A stretch of 64,000 nucleotides of DNA from Closterium sp. NIES-65 (Eukaryota > Streptophyta > Zygnematophyceae > Desmidiales > Closteriaceae). The position numbers and the translations under genes were made by a program. Of this stretch, positions 27,332 to 39,540 are shown in pieces. The notes beneath the pieces were generated by a model. It was not told the origin of the DNA, made no database searches, and worked only from the letters and a program-made list of their open reading frames with translations. The stretch is from assembly GCA_948144175.1 (NCBI GenBank), contig CANXME010000105.1, positions 1,426,001-1,490,000 on the forward strand, written 5' to 3'. The stretch's first letter is position 1, and every line of letters starts with the position of its first letter.

Positions 27332-28239
27332 CCTATAATTACACGATTACCTTCATCGACGCTGCCACTCGATACGTCTGGCATCGCAACCTACCCAGCC
27401 GCGACATGGCACTCGCAGCATTCGCCGCTTGGCTACCGGTAGCAGAAAGGGAATCAGGAACGCAGCTGAAAAGCTTCCAGTCAGACGGAGGTGGCGAATA
27501 CACCTCTCAGCGCTTCAAGCAGTACCTGGCGGAAAGGGGGATCAAGCAACTCCTCTCCCTTCCCTACGCACATCAGCACCAGGGTGTTGCAGAAAGAATG
27601 AACAGGACCCTGTAGAACAGCATGCGCAAACTACTACGTGGCATGCGGCTACCCAACCACCAGTGGCCAGCAGCAATGGACCATGCTGTCATGCTGCACA
27701 ACTTGATTTCGTCGTCGTCACTCCCGAACAACGCATCACCGCATCTGCTGTGGACAGGAAAACAGGGCAGCACAAAAATGTTACGAGTATTTGGGTGCAT
27801 GGTACAGTACCAACCCCCAGAAGCACGAGCGGGAAGATTTTCGCAAAGAGCACAGTGGGGACTACACCTCGGCATCGAGAAAAATTACAACGCGTGGAGA
27901 ATCTTCGACGTCCACACAAAAGAAACAGTAGCAGCACGTGATGTGATCTTCTACAAACGACTCACCCTTCAGACGTACCTCGCCAACTTGCACGAGAATC
28001 GGGACCCCACAGGTGGCTTTCGTGGTGACCGAGCCTTCGCCTCAGCAGCGGACGAAGCAGACTGGGATGAACAGAACGTCGACAACGCATCGGAGGAAGC
28101 CGGACCTCTCCCGTACTGCTCCGTCGATGTGCCCATGGATGAGGATAATCCTCGCGACAGTAACAACGCCGAAGTCTTCTACCACTTCGCCGACAACGGT
28201 TACGTAACACCTGCGATAGTCAACACCAACGAAGCATAA
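27199..28239 (+). pseudogene. Copia-A integrase core, broken
   Basis: The integrase catalytic core is in frame 1: KVYSDILYN (first Asp), FQSDGGGEY (second Asp), HQGVAERMNRTL (Glu). A TAG at 27613-27615 follows NRTL, after which the domain continues in frame with NSMRKLLRG and the C-terminal region (LRVFGCMV...FSQRAQWGLHLG). Another stop, TAA, is at 28237-28239. The integrase would insert cDNA into the genome; these stops make that unlikely for this copy. Confidence 0.85.
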
Positions 28240-29995
28240 AGGATAGGGCCAAATTTCATCCCCAACCCAGAAGCGGGAGACGAAGCAGCTTATCCCGAGG
28301 ATCCAGAACTCCCTCGATACTCACAGACTGGGCTACAAATCCTTGGCCTCGTCACTGCAGTCCATGGGACCGCCGGCAACACTCTTCCTAAAGAGCCTGC
28401 GACAGTTCAGCAGGCTCTCGGGGGGGAACACAGGGAAAAATGGCGTGAAGCCATGGACAGGGAATTAAAGGCATTGGAGGAACGCAACACCTAGAAGGTC
28501 GTTCCCGCAAGCGTGGCAAGGAACAAGACCATTCTTACCGGGAAGTGGGTCTTCCGCATCAAAACAAAAGCTGACGGCACAATCGAGAAGTTCAAAGCAC
28601 GCTGGGTCGTGCGTGGATTCGACCAGGAACAAGGACGAGACTTAACCGAGACCTTCGCCCCAGTTAGTCGACATACCTCTCTCCGCATTCTTCTCGCCGT
28701 CGCCGCCATGAAGAAGAAGAAGCTGCGACAGATTGATGTCGCCAATGCCTTCCTCTACGCACCTGTCGACGCCGACATCTTCGTCGAGCTCCCTCACGGT
28801 ACACACGGGGAACCCAATCAAGTCTGCCAACTGCTAAAGTCCCTCTACGGAATCAAGCAGGCCCCACGGCTGTGGCAACAGCACCTGCACACCCGCCTCA
28901 TCCGCATCGGATTCCGCCAACTGCCTCATGACCAGGGCATGTACCGACTCACTAAAGGTGCCAACTACATCCTACTCATCGTCTACGTCGACGATCTCCT
29001 CTACATCGGCTCCACCGACGACGTCACCACCTGGTTCGAAGGGGAGCTGCAGAAAGATCTCACGCTCACAGTTTCTTCTACCGTCACGCAGTACCTTGGA
29101 CTCAACATCCGCGAAGAAGAAAACGCAATCTATCTAAGCGCCGAGAAATACGCCGACACGATCGCCAAGCGCTTCTCGCTCACCCCTACCGCTATCGCCA
29201 CGCCATACCGCTACACGGCAGGAAACGGCCAAGGAAACTCCACCCTACTAAAAACCGCCGGAATACGCGACTACCAGCGAAAACTGGGCTGTCTGCTCTT
29301 CGCAGCCGTCACCTGTCGCCCGGATCTATCCTACTCCGCGAGTCAACTCGCTACCTACCTCAAGAAGCCTGAAGCAGATCACATGTCAGAGCTTGATCGC
29401 GCACTGCACTACTTCGTGAGCACACCGACAATCGGCCTAACTTACTACAAGGGCGAAGCTACGACGACGAAACTAATCGGCTACGTCGATGCTGACCATG
29501 CCGGCGATTCTGATAACAGGCGTTCTCGTACCGGCTACGTCTATCGTCTCGAGCCTATCGGGTCTATCTCCTGGCAGTCGAGTAAGCAGGAACTAATCGC
29601 TCTCTCTTCAGCTGAAGCAGAATATATCGCCCTCTGCTCAGCCACCAAGGAAGGACTCTACCTTCGCGAACTGCTGGAAGAAGCAAAGTTAGCTGAGTTA
29701 CCCAGCTTCACCCTGCACTGCGACAACCAATCTGCAATTCGCATCGCCAAAAAAAAACGGATTCGCGAACAGAACGAAGCATATCGCTCTGCGATACTTC
29801 TTCGTGAAAGACGAGATCGAGAAAGGAAGACTCGAGTTATCTTACTGTCCCACGTCCGAGATGGCAGCCGACTATTTGACCAAGAAGCTCGGAAAACAGA
29901 AGTTCGAGTACTGCATGCTGCTGACTGGACAAGGCCACGTCACCATCAGCGACACTCTAGAAGCGAAGGGGAGTGTTGGGAACAATAAGTCTTAA
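28240..29995 (+). pseudogene. Copia-A reverse transcriptase and RNase H
   Basis: Copia RT begins at WREAMDRELKALEERNT, followed by TAG (about 28492-28494) where relatives have Trp. It then runs on with KWVFRIKTKADG, IDVANAFLYAP (first Asp), LYGIKQAPRLW and YVDDLLYIGS (Asp pair). RNase H has YVDADHAGD, SSAEAEYIAL and CDNQSAIRIAK. An A run (9 A at about 29749-29757) then shifts the frame; the C-terminus (NRTKHIALRYFFVKD...DYLTKKLG) is in another frame to 29995. Confidence 0.88.
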
Positions 29996-30409
29996 GGCGC
30001 CTCTGTCGTGTCGAAGCTCAGGACTCAAAGCGAAGCAGTCCAAATCGAAGCATCGCGAGTCAACCCTCGGAGGTTGGGGTAACCGCCTGGAGGTTACGCG
30101 AAGGTCAAAGGTCAGCGACCTTTGACTTGACCAATACAGTGCGACAGCAAGGACACACAACTGACTCGACATTGAGCAGTTGCCCGAGTCGCACTATATC
30201 GAATCGCAACAGTAAAACGGTTTAAATCTATCTATTCGTATTCCTTGTACTCTTATATAAACCTTGTATTTGCTTGTTTAATACAACTTACTTTGCTCTC
30301 ACATACTAGTGCAAGGTGGTTCAACCACTCTGTATTACAACGCTTCTGCTATTACAATCCTACTCAGTCCTTAAACTCTACAAAGATCCTAGGGCTTCTC
30401 AGCCCTACA
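29974..30409 (+). repeat. Copia-A 3' LTR
   Basis: 436 bp beginning TGTTGGGAACAATAAG after the purine tract and ending CAGCCCTACA, followed by the target duplication AAATC. The RNase H frame overlaps its first bases. TATA box at 30254-30261. Confidence 0.95.
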
Positions 30410-30599
30410 AAATCAACTGCTCGGACAGAGGCAACTGTGTCAAACATTATATATTGTTGTACTTGTTTAGGCTACAGTGGGTTAGCCTATAGGGGGTACA
30501 CACTTCTAGGTTTCCATATTTGTACTCATTTCATTCGTAGTCATTTCATTCCTTGTTCAACATGGTATAGAGCAGGTCCTTCCTAGGACCGTTTTTCCT

Positions 30600-31330
30600 A
30601 AGGGCCCACCACTACCTACCTGCCTATCTGCCTACCTGCCCTAGGGCGCCTCGACGTTCATGCCTCTAGAGGCCCTGTAGGCCCCGCGCTGTTGCACCTA
30701 GAGGCCCCGAATCGGCCCCGCGCCTAACCCTAACGGCCCGCGTCGGCCCCGAGCTCGTCCCCTAGAGGCCCGCATCGGCCCCGCGCCTACCCTAGAGGCC
30801 CGCGTCGGCCCCGAGCCTACCCCTAGAGGCCCGCGTCGGCCCCGTCCTTACCCCTAGAGGCCCGCGACGGCCCTGTCCCTACCCCTAGAGGCCCGCAACG
30901 GCCCCGATCCTACCCCTAGAGGCCCGCGTCGGCCCCCGATCCTACCCCTAGAGGCCCGCGTCGGCCCCCCGTCCCTACTCCTAGAGGCCCGCGTCGGCCC
31001 CGTCCCTACCCCTTACAGCCCGCGTCGGCCCCGTCCCCAACCCCACCCGCTCCCCGCGCTCCCCTTAGCCGCCTCGAACGGCCCCACCTAGACCGCGCCG
31101 CCCGCACCGAACAGCCCGGCCCTAACGGAACCGAGCCGCCCGAACCGAGCCGCCCGACCCGAGCCGCGCCGCCCGACCCGAGCCGCCCGAACCGAGCCGC
31201 GCCGCCCGACCCGAGCCGCGCCGCCCTACCTATACCGAGCCGCGCCGCCCTACCTGTACCGAGCCGCGCCGCCCTACCTATACCGAGCCGCGCCGCCCTA
31301 CCTGTACCGAGCCGCGCCGCCCTACCTACC
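30600..31330 (+). repeat. GC-rich tandem leader of Copia-B
   Basis: Between PBS and Gag, about 730 bp of tandem units: first CCCTAGAGGCCCGCGTCGGC (about 25 bp, a dozen copies), then CGAGCCGCGCCGCCC(GACC or TACCT) units. No open frame is conserved. The non-autonomous element at 22009 has an analogous GC-rich leader, suggesting a structured or packaging leader. Confidence 0.8.
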
Positions 31331-31364
31331 TACTGCTCCTGCTGCTTTTACTCCTGCTACTACC

Positions 31365-34300
31365 ATGGCTAGCCCTCCAGTGCTAGGCTTTGATGCTGAG
31401 GGGCGCCCAGTGAAGTTCGACACCTGGCTTGATGACCTACACCTCTTCCTACAGCTCACTGCCAAGGAAGACATCTCGCTGTACGATCACGCCCTAGGCC
31501 ACGCTGCTGCTCCTGCTGCTACTGCCGACAGCACTGCTCGCTCATAGTGGCAGACTCGTAACGCCCATGCTCGCTTCGCTATCCGCAACTCTCTGCCGAT
31601 AGATGAGCGCGAGCACTTTGGGCAGCACAAGACTGCACAAGCACTGTACACTGCTGTCGTTGCCCGCTACTCCTCACCGGCCTCTGCTGCTCTAGGCCGT
31701 CTCTCTCTTCCCTACCTGTTCCCCGACTTAGCTTCCTTTCACAATGTCGCTGACCTCATTACCCACCTCCGCACTAGTGAGGCTCGCTTCCGCGCCGCTA
31801 TGCCTGATGAGTTCCTAGCCACGAACCCACCCCCGCTCTGGATCACTCTCTACCACCTAGTCACGCGCCTCCCTGACTCGCTGCGCTCAGTCAGGGACCA
31901 CTTCCTCGCTCGCTGCCCCACCGAGCTCACCATTGCCCTCCTCGAGAAAGAAATCCTTGCAGCCGAGACTAGCAAAGTCGCTGTAGGTGCCTCTCGCGGT
32001 GACCCCCGCACCCCGTTCTTTGAGGGGTGTTCTCCCTCCCCCCTTCTTCCCTCTGTCGCCTCTGCTGCTGCTGTCGACCTCCTTGGTGCTGAGAAGGTCG
32101 GGACTGCGTCTGCTTCGGGCGGACGCCGCAGCGGCAAGGGCAAGGGGGGCAAGAGCGGTGGTGGTGACAGCGGGGGTGGCGGTGGTGGGGGGGGTGGTGG
32201 CGGGGGGGGTGGCGCGGGTGGGGGAGGTGGCAGCGGTGGTGGGGGTGGCGGCAGCGGCGGGGGAGGTGGCCGGGGCGGAGGAGGTAGTGGGGGTGGCGGT
32301 GGACGAGGCAGCGGCAGGGGCTGGGGTGGTCGAGGAGGTGGTGGCGGGAGTGGTGGGCGTGGCGGCACTGGCGGTGGCCAGGGACAGCAGCACACTCCCT
32401 CGCCCCAGGAGGTCCGTGAGTGGTACTCTCAGCACGGGGGGGGGGGTGGCCTTAGCTGCACGTACGTCATTCGCACTGGTGACCGCACTGGCCAGCCGTG
32501 TGGGGGACCGCACGCCACACAGCGTTGCTTCGCTCGTCTGAGCGACGCTTGGCGTGTTCAGTTCCCTCAGGCCAGTGAGCTGCCCCGCTGGCTTGATCTC
32601 CTGAAGAAGGGGATTGATATCTATGCTCTAGATTTTCATGCTATTCTCACTGCCATGTATGTGATGTCTACTAGTGGAGAGGGTTCTGAGTACCTGAGTG
32701 TCCCGCCCGACCCGGGCATTAGGACGAGTGCGTCTGCTACTCCAGGTACCCACGTGTCTGCTACCCCAGGTGCTGGTGAGGCTGCTGCTCTAGGTGCGTG
32801 CGTGTCTGCCCCCCCTGGTACTGTGTCGACTGCAGCACTGCACACCTTCACGCTGGATTCGGGTGCCTCTCGCTGTTTCTTTCGTGACCGCACTGCCCTT
32901 GAGCCCCTTGCTCGGCCAGTTGCTGTCTCCCTTGCTGACCCCTCTGGGGGTCCGGTCATTGCGACCTCCTCCACTGTCCTTCCCTGCCCTGCGGTCCCGT
33001 CGGGCACACTGTCAGGTCTCCACCTCCCCTCGTTCTCCACGAACTTGGTGGCAGGTTCTGCTCTCCAGGACGGGGGTGTTCACCAGTTCACCCCTGCCTA
33101 CGAGCGTGTGACAGACTGCACGTGTGCTCGTACGGGCCGCCACTTGGCTACCTTCACCCGGCAGCCGGGGTCGGACCTGTACACACTGACTACTACCTCC
33201 CCTCAGGTCGCTGCGTCTGCGTCTGCGTTTGCGTCCGCGTCAGGTCACCTGTCTGCCCCCTGCTCGTGTCGCTCTCTAGCGCACGAGACTGTCCTCTGGC
33301 ACCACCGACTTGGCCACCCGTCTGTGCAGCGCCTTCGTGCCATGCACTCCCGGTACCTTGTCTCTAGTCTTCCCAGGGTTCTCCCTCCTCTCCCACCCTC
33401 GCCTGCTCCTCCCTGCCTTCCCTGTGTTGAGGGGCGGCAGCGCGCCACTCCTCACTCCTCCTCGTTTCCCCCGACGACTGCTCCTTTGCAGACGCTCCAC
33501 ATGGACGTGTGGGGCCCAGCCCGCGTCCGTGGTCAGGGTCAGGAGAGGTACTTCCTGATCGTTGTTGACGACTACTCGCGCTACACCACGGTCTTCCCCT
33601 TGCGCACCAAGGGTGAGGTCCCTGATGTTTTGATCCCTTGGATCCGCAGAGCTCGTCTCCAGCTCAGCGAGCGTTTTCGCTCGGACTTTCCTGTCCTGCG
33701 CTTGCACTCTGACAGAGGTGGTGAGTTCTCCTCCGACCTCTTGGCAGCCTACTGTGCTGAGCACGGCATTGAGCAGTCGTTCACGCTTCCGGCCTCTCCA
33801 CAGCAGAATGGGGTTGCGGAGCGCCGCATTGGCCTGGTCATGGAGGTCGCTCGTACCTCCTTGATCCATGCGGCTGCCCCCCATTTTCTGTGGCCGTTTG
33901 CGGTCCGGTACGCTGCGCATCAGCTCAACCTCTGGCCCCGTGTCTCCTTGCCGGAGACCTCGCCCACACTGCTGTGGACGGGGGAGGTAGGCGATGCGTC
34001 GCGTTTCCGGGTCTGGGGATCTCGAGCTTTTGTTCGCGATTCGTCTGCGGACAAGCTCTCCTCTCGTGCTGTTCTCTGCGTCTTCCTTGGCTTTGTTCCG
34101 GACGCACCTGGTTGGCAGTTTTACCACGCCACCTCGCGCCGGGTCTTGCCCTCTCAGGACGTCACTTCTGACGAGTCTGTCCCCTACTACCGCCTCTTCC
34201 CCTACCGCACTTTCCCGCTCCCTCCCCCGCCTCTCTTCCTCGCGCCAGGTGCTGCTGTCGTAGACCCCCTCCCCCCTCAGGGTGCCGCTCCCTCAGGTGT

Positions 34301-37300
34301 GTCTCAGGTAGACCCGGTCGAGCCTGTTGAGGTTGCTGTCGACTCTCGTCCTGCTGGGGGTGCTGAGCCTGGGGGTGCGGACACTGGGGATGCTGAGCCT
34401 GGGGGTGCGGACTCTGGGGGTGCTGAGCCTGGGGGTGCGGACTCTGGGGGTGCTGAGCCTGGGGGTGCTGACTCTGGGGGTGCTGAGCCTGGGGGTGCGG
34501 ACACTGGGGGTGTTGAGCCTGGGGGTGCTGTGCCTGGGGGTGCTGAGCCTGGGGGTACGGTGACTGGGGGTGCTGAGCCTGGCGGTACTGCGCCAGGGAG
34601 TCCTCCGCCTGGCCGAGACCTCTCCTCGGAGCAGTTGCGTGAGTGGTACTTCCAGTACTGCAGCCTCCGGAGGGGTACCTCTAGGACCAGGCGCGCTACG
34701 GAGACTGGTGCTGGCACTTCTCCTTCTAGTCGTGAGCTCCCCTCTCGTGAGCGGATCCGTGAGCGGTACGAGCGCCGTTGCACACTTCGTAGTGGCGCGC
34801 CTCGTCTCACGGACCCTGCTGCTGCTGGTGCTGCGGACCCGGGCGTTGGAGCTGCTGCTGGTAATGAGGACCCGGGCGTTGGAGCTGCTGGTGGTGCTGC
34901 GGACCCGGGCGTTGGAGCTGCTGCTGGTGCTGAGGACCCGGGCGTTGGAGCTGCTGCTGGTACTGCGGACCCGGGCGTTGGAGCTGCTGCTGGTGCAGCG
35001 GACCCGCGCGTTGGAGCTGCTGCTGGTGTTGAGGACCCGGGCGTTGGAGCTACTGCTGGTGCAAAGGACCCGGGCGTTGGAGCTGCTGCTGGTGCTGAGG
35101 ACCCGGGCGTTGGAGCTGTGACTGGTGCTGAGGACCCTGGTGTTGGAGTCCCTGCTGGTGCTGCGGACTCGGGCGTTGGTACTGCCGCTGGGGGCACTGG
35201 TGCTGTCCCTGCTGTGTCTGGAGTCGCCGCGCGCCCTCAGCCGTACTTCGTTCCGCTCCTTCAGCAGGTTCTTGGTCTCTCGCCTCCTCCTGGTCCTCCC
35301 CCTCCTTTAGTGTGTCCACTGCCTGTTCAGTCACTGCCTGCTCCTTCTCCTTACTCTGGTCCTACTGACGGTCTTACTGAGCGTCGTGAGCCTGCGTCTC
35401 GCCCTGCGTCGCCTGTCCGTCCTGCTAGCACTGGAGCTCGTACTTCGCGTCCACGTCCTCCTCCTGCCCCTGGCACGCAGCGGATGTCTCTGCGTCCGTC
35501 CACTGCCCCTCTGCGTGCCCCTTTGCCTTCTCCTCCTGCTTCCTCTCTTCCTGCTCTTGCCGACCCGGAGTCGGACTCTCTTCGTGCTACCAGTCCTACT
35601 GTCACGCGTCTCCTTGCTACTGCCGTCACTGACCCTTCTTTCGAGTCTTCTGCTGCGTCTGCCCTAGTTGCTGAGCTCGTCGACTTTGCTGCTCGCTGTC
35701 GTCTAGACTACGCTGCTAGTCTTGTCGCTGAGTCTGAGTCTGTGTGTCCTCCGTTTGTCGGGGGTGCGTGTGCCCTTGGCACGGACGTCCTTGAGGACAG
35801 GCAGGAGGAGTTTCAGTGCTTGGCTGCCGCTTCACCTCATCTCGCGTCTGTACTACTAGCTCCTGAGGGAGACCCGGATGCACTAGACATCCCGACTCCG
35901 CGCTCTTACGCGGAGGCGATAGAGGGTCCCTACTCCTCTCAGTGGCAGGCAGCTATGGATGCAGAGATGGCTTCCTGGAAGTCCACAGGCACCTACGTTG
36001 ACGCTGTCCCCCCTCCTGGGGCGAACATCGTCAGTGGCATGTGGATCTTCATGGTGAAGCGGCCGCTGGGTTCTCCGCCTGTCTTCAAGGCGCGTTACGT
36101 GGCTCGTGGCTTCAGTCAGCGGCAGGGAGTTGACTACTTTCAGACCTTCTCCCCCACCCCGAAGATGACCACTCTTCGGGTACTCCTGCACGTTGCTGCT
36201 CACCGGGACTACGAGCTTCACTCTCTCAACTTCAGCACTGCGTTCTTGCAGGGCAGCCTGCACGAGGAGATCTGGCTGCGTCGCCCACCTGGCTTCTCTG
36301 GGTCTTTCCCTCCTGGTACCCAGTGGAGTCTCCGGCGTCCAGTCTACGGTCTCCGCCAGGCGCCACGTGAGTGGCACGACACACTGAGGACCACGCTGGC
36401 GGCACTTGGGTTTGCTCCTTCTACTGGCGACCCGTCGCTGTTTCTGCGCACCGACACTTCTCTGCCGCCGTTCTACATCCTCGTGTACGTCGACGACTTG
36501 GTCTTTGCCACTGCTGACACTGCTGGACTCGCCTACGTGAAGTCCGAGCTGCAGAAGAGACACACGTGCACTGACCTGGGTGAACTGCGCAGCTACCTTG
36601 GCTTGCAGATCACCCGGGACAGAGCACGCCGCACCATTACCCTGACTCAGTCACACATGGTGCAGCAGGTCCTTCAGCGCTTTGGCTTCACGTACTCCTC
36701 GCCTCAGGCCACTCCTCTGCCTACTCGCCACTCGCTCTCAGCTCTGCCTTCGGATGAGTCCGTAGAGTCGAGTGGCCCGTACCCAGAGCTTGTTGGCTGT
36801 TTCATGTACCTGATGACCTGCACACGACCTGACCTTGCATACCCTCTTAGCATTCTTGCGCGCTATGTTGCTCCTGGGAGACACCGACCAGAGCACATGG
36901 CTGCAGCGAAGAGGGTGTTGCGTTACTTGTGCAGTACGTCGGGCATGGGACCAGTGCTTGGAGGGCGGAGTCCAGTGGTCCTCACTGGTCCCGCGGACAC
37001 TTCTTGGGCTGACGACCAGGCTACGCAGCGGTCGTCACAGGGTTACACCTTCAGCCTTGGTTCCGGCTCTGTTTCGTGGCGGGCTACTCGCTCGTCTTCT
37101 GTTCTCAGCTCCAGTTGTGAGGCTGAGATCTACGCAGGGGCCATGGCTGCTCAGGAGCTTCGCTGGCTCACCTACCTGCTGACCGACCTTGGAGAGCCGC
37201 CTCGTTCTCCTCCAGTCCTGTACGTCGACAACAAGGCCATGCTGGCCTTGTGTCGAGAGCAGAGACTGGAGCACAGAACAAAGCACATTGCTCTCCGCTA

Positions 37301-37469
37301 CTTCCTTGCTCGTGAGCTACAGCAGCGTGGTCAGTTGCGACTTGCGTACGTGGCCTCTGAGGCCAACACTGCTGATGTCTTCACCAAGGCACTTGCGCCT
37401 TGTGATCATCTGCGCTGCTGTACCCAACTGGGTCTTGTGTCTGTCCTGCCTCACTTGCTCTCCTCTTGA
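31365..37469 (+). CDS. Copia-B Gag-Pol polyprotein with one internal TAG
   Basis: One frame of about 2,030 codons interrupted only by TAG at 31545-31547. Gag-like N-terminus (FDTWLDDLHLFLQ), a Gly-rich tract of about 80 residues (32150-32390), protease FTLDSGASRCFF, and integrase zinc segment (WHHRLGHPS...CLPC). The integrase core has LHMDVWGP, HSDRGGEF and NGVAERR. Long linkers follow of GGAEPGGADSG (about nine units) and ADPGVGAAAG (about eleven). RT has KARYVARGFSQ and YVDDLVFA; RNase H has WADDQATQRSS, SSCEAEIYA and YVDNKAML. The first RT catalytic Asp position reads LNFSTAFLQG, that is Asn. Otherwise well preserved. Confidence 0.92.
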
Positions 37470-37684
37470 CCCTCTTTGTACTGTTACATATATATATCAC
37501 TGCTCTTGCTTGTTTAGTCTTATATATATATGTACTCCTGCATATGAACTGGCCTTGTGGCCTTGAACTTGTGCTCGGATTGTGTGGTGACATTGTGATC
37601 CACCCTGAGCTTGCTTTGCTTTGCTTTGCTTTGCTTGACTGGTCTTGTGACCCCTAGTTCTCCCCCACTTCGCCTATGGGGGTG

Positions 37685-37809
37685 TGTCAAACATTATATA
37701 TTGTTGTAGTTGTTTAGGCTACAGTGGGTTAGCCTATAGGGGGTACACACTTCTAGGTTTCCATATTTGTACTCATTTCATTCGTAGTCATTTCATTCCT
37801 TGTTCAACA
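37685..37809 (+). repeat. Copia-B 3' LTR
   Basis: 125 bp from TGTCAAACATT to TTCAACA, matching 30438-30562 except one C/G difference. Confidence 0.95.
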
Positions 37810-37814
37810 AATTG

Positions 37815-37985
37815 ACATGTTAGTATGCTGGTCCTTGCCAGTTCAGTTTACATGCTGGTTCAGTTTACTTGAGCTAAAGGCAAACTTTCTTGAAGAGGCA
37901 TGAGGTCGTGTCACACATTGAGTTAGTGGCATTGCAAAGAGATATCATTTCTAAATGGCCGTGTGTGTCAGTTAGGTGTGGGCAG
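37815..37985. other. Host or older sequence between Copia-B and hAT-2
   Basis: 171 bp with no recognised feature. With 30415-30437 it is the only non-element DNA between the P450 flank and hAT-2. It ends in GTGGGCAG, the candidate hAT-2 target site. Confidence 0.5.
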
Positions 37986-39540
37986 CAGGGCCCGTGCTAG
38001 GTTTTGGGGCACCCTGAGCCCTCAGGGCACTTTTCTAGAATCCAAAAAAATGCTCTGATTTCTCAGGGCAAATCTTCTGAGCCTTCCTGACTGGTCAGGG
38101 CTTTTGCAGAAAATAATCCTGACGTGTCAGGGCAAAATTAGTAGCGTTCAGGGTTCTGATTTTAGCACAAACAGACCAGGGCAGGGTAGACTCTGTTCTG
38201 TTTAGCATAGCAGAGCAGCCGCAGCGCTGCAGCGCACATATAGTTGGTGTTTTACTAGGCAATCAACTCCTGCACCACCTCTCCTAGCCCTCCTCCTCCT
38301 CATCATCATCTTCGCTGCTGCTACTAAACCCATTGTCGCTGCTGCTGCCACTGCCATGTTCAGTATCTGCTTCTTGTCCGTCCTCCCCCCCGTTCCCCTT
38401 CCCCGCCTTCCTCTGCTGCTCCCTTCTCTTAGTAGGCCGCCTCCTCTTCTTGCTGCTGCGCCACAAATCCACCACTTTACCCCATTCCATGTCATACTCA
38501 GTTAGGCTCAGGCACATCAAGTCACTGAGCCTGGCATCACAGAGGCTGGTCCTCTGCCAGGACTTAATCACGTTCTGGCGGCTAAAGCCGCGCTCACACT
38601 CGACGGTGCTGAGCGGCAGGACAGCCACCGCCGTCCAGAGGCGGACGAGGTCGGGGTAGCTCCGCTCCCAGTCCTTTGTTCTCAGCATGGCCGCCAGTCC
38701 GCGTTGAAATGTGCGCTCGCCTTTGGGAGCGCCAGCCAGAACAGAGACAAATGTCCTCAGTTCCTTCTTGGCAGCTCGCTTGTCCACTCCTGCCATGCCA
38801 AGCATAACACAACACACATAACAGTGACAGAGCAGGGGCAGAACAAGTCAGAGAGGTGGAAATGTACATAGCAGGGAGAGAACTTGGCAGATTGTGGGAG
38901 ACTGTGGGGTAGGAGAACAGTAGTGCAGATCAGGCAGGAGCAGTACAACAGGTAGGAGCAGAACACAAATGCTTACCTGGGAGAATGTCTGATCGTTCGC
39001 GGGCATGGAACAGGGCGACGAGGGTCTCCAAGTGCTCGCGGCACTCCTCAGCGCGTGCCTCCTTGTCTTCGGGGTACGTGTCTGGCATAAACAGCCGGAC
39101 ACCGTTCAGGCTGTCGAGATCCCCCAGCCTCTTTTGGAGGTGGGTGATGTCAGAGTTCTTGAAGGAAGTCCTAAAAGAACGCTGACAAAAGAAAAGGGGA
39201 GGGCTGTAATTGAGGCAAGGAGGAACAAAGTGTACATTTGTATATAGTCGAGAAAGCGGATAACGGGGAGTAGAAGCGGTAGGCGGGAAGTGGAGGGCAG
39301 CTCGGCATTGGCAGGCAGTGGGTAAAGGTTGGGACGAACCTGTGGCTGGCCGGGGGAAGGGATGGCGAGCTTACGTGGCGGGAGGGGGTGAATGGGGTTT
39401 GCTGGGATGCATGTGTTTGTTTCTTGCTTGTGTGCAGACACCGAGTCCAGGGGGGAGCTGGAAGTCACACCCGCCAGCTGGAGGAAGGCAGGATAACTGC
39501 AAGGGTGGCGAAGCTCGGCTGCTAGCACTCATCTGTTGGT
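37986..39540 (-). mobile_element. hAT-2 transposon, 3' part, minus strand
   Basis: The terminal sequence CAGGGCCCGTGCTAGG at 37986 is the 3' end of a hAT on the minus strand, with repeated CAGGGC subterminal motifs (38020-38160) as in hAT ends. The transposase C-terminal exons follow. I could not find the other terminus or a matching target duplication, so the 5' half is missing, probably cut by the Gypsy element. The right boundary near 39540 is approximate. Confidence 0.75.
38284..39181 (-). pseudogene. hAT-2 transposase, C-terminal exons only
   Basis: Two minus-strand exons, 39181-38977 (RLGDLDSLNGVRLFMPD) and 38789-38284 (GVDKRAAKKELRTF...LSTVECERGFSRQN, then a Lys/Arg and acidic tail ending DDDEEEEG), with AG/GT sites. 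They match hAT-1 exons 4b and 5. The catalytic N-terminal part is absent, so no active enzyme is encoded. The intact tail here shows that hAT-1 stops early. Confidence 0.85.

Larger units (their letters stand above)
18658..30409 (+). mobile_element. Copia-A, Ty1/Copia retrotransposon interrupted by a hAT element
   Basis: A complete but decayed element with 436-bp LTRs (18658-19086 plus 24687-24693; 29974-30409) starting TGTTGGG and ending in CA. The target duplication AAATC is at 18653-18657 and 30410-30414. The primer site TGGTATGAGAGCAG at 24694 fits initiator-Met tRNA, and a purine tract AAGCGAAGGGGAG precedes the 3' LTR. The domain order Gag, protease, integrase, RT, RNase H is Copia-type. 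The two LTRs differ at roughly six sites. The coding region is broken by stops and frameshifts, so this copy should not be autonomous. Confidence 0.93.
30438..37809 (+). mobile_element. Copia-B, full-length Ty1/Copia retrotransposon
   Basis: Short 125-bp LTRs (30438-30562, 37685-37809), TGTCAAAC...TTCAACA, differing at one base (GTACTTG/GTAGTTG). The PBS TGGTATAGAGCAGG is at 30563, and the purine tract CTATGGGGGTG is just before the 3' LTR. Flanks AACTG (30433-30437) and AATTG (37810-37814) look like a target duplication with one change. It lies 23 bp after the Copia-A target duplication. It has a single long pol frame with one TAG near the Gag start. Confidence 0.92.

Noticed and set aside
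31850-35197. Pro-rich and Ala-rich minus-strand frames opposite Copia-B
   Set aside because: They mirror the Gly-rich tract and the repeated linkers of the polyprotein; no independent evidence of coding.
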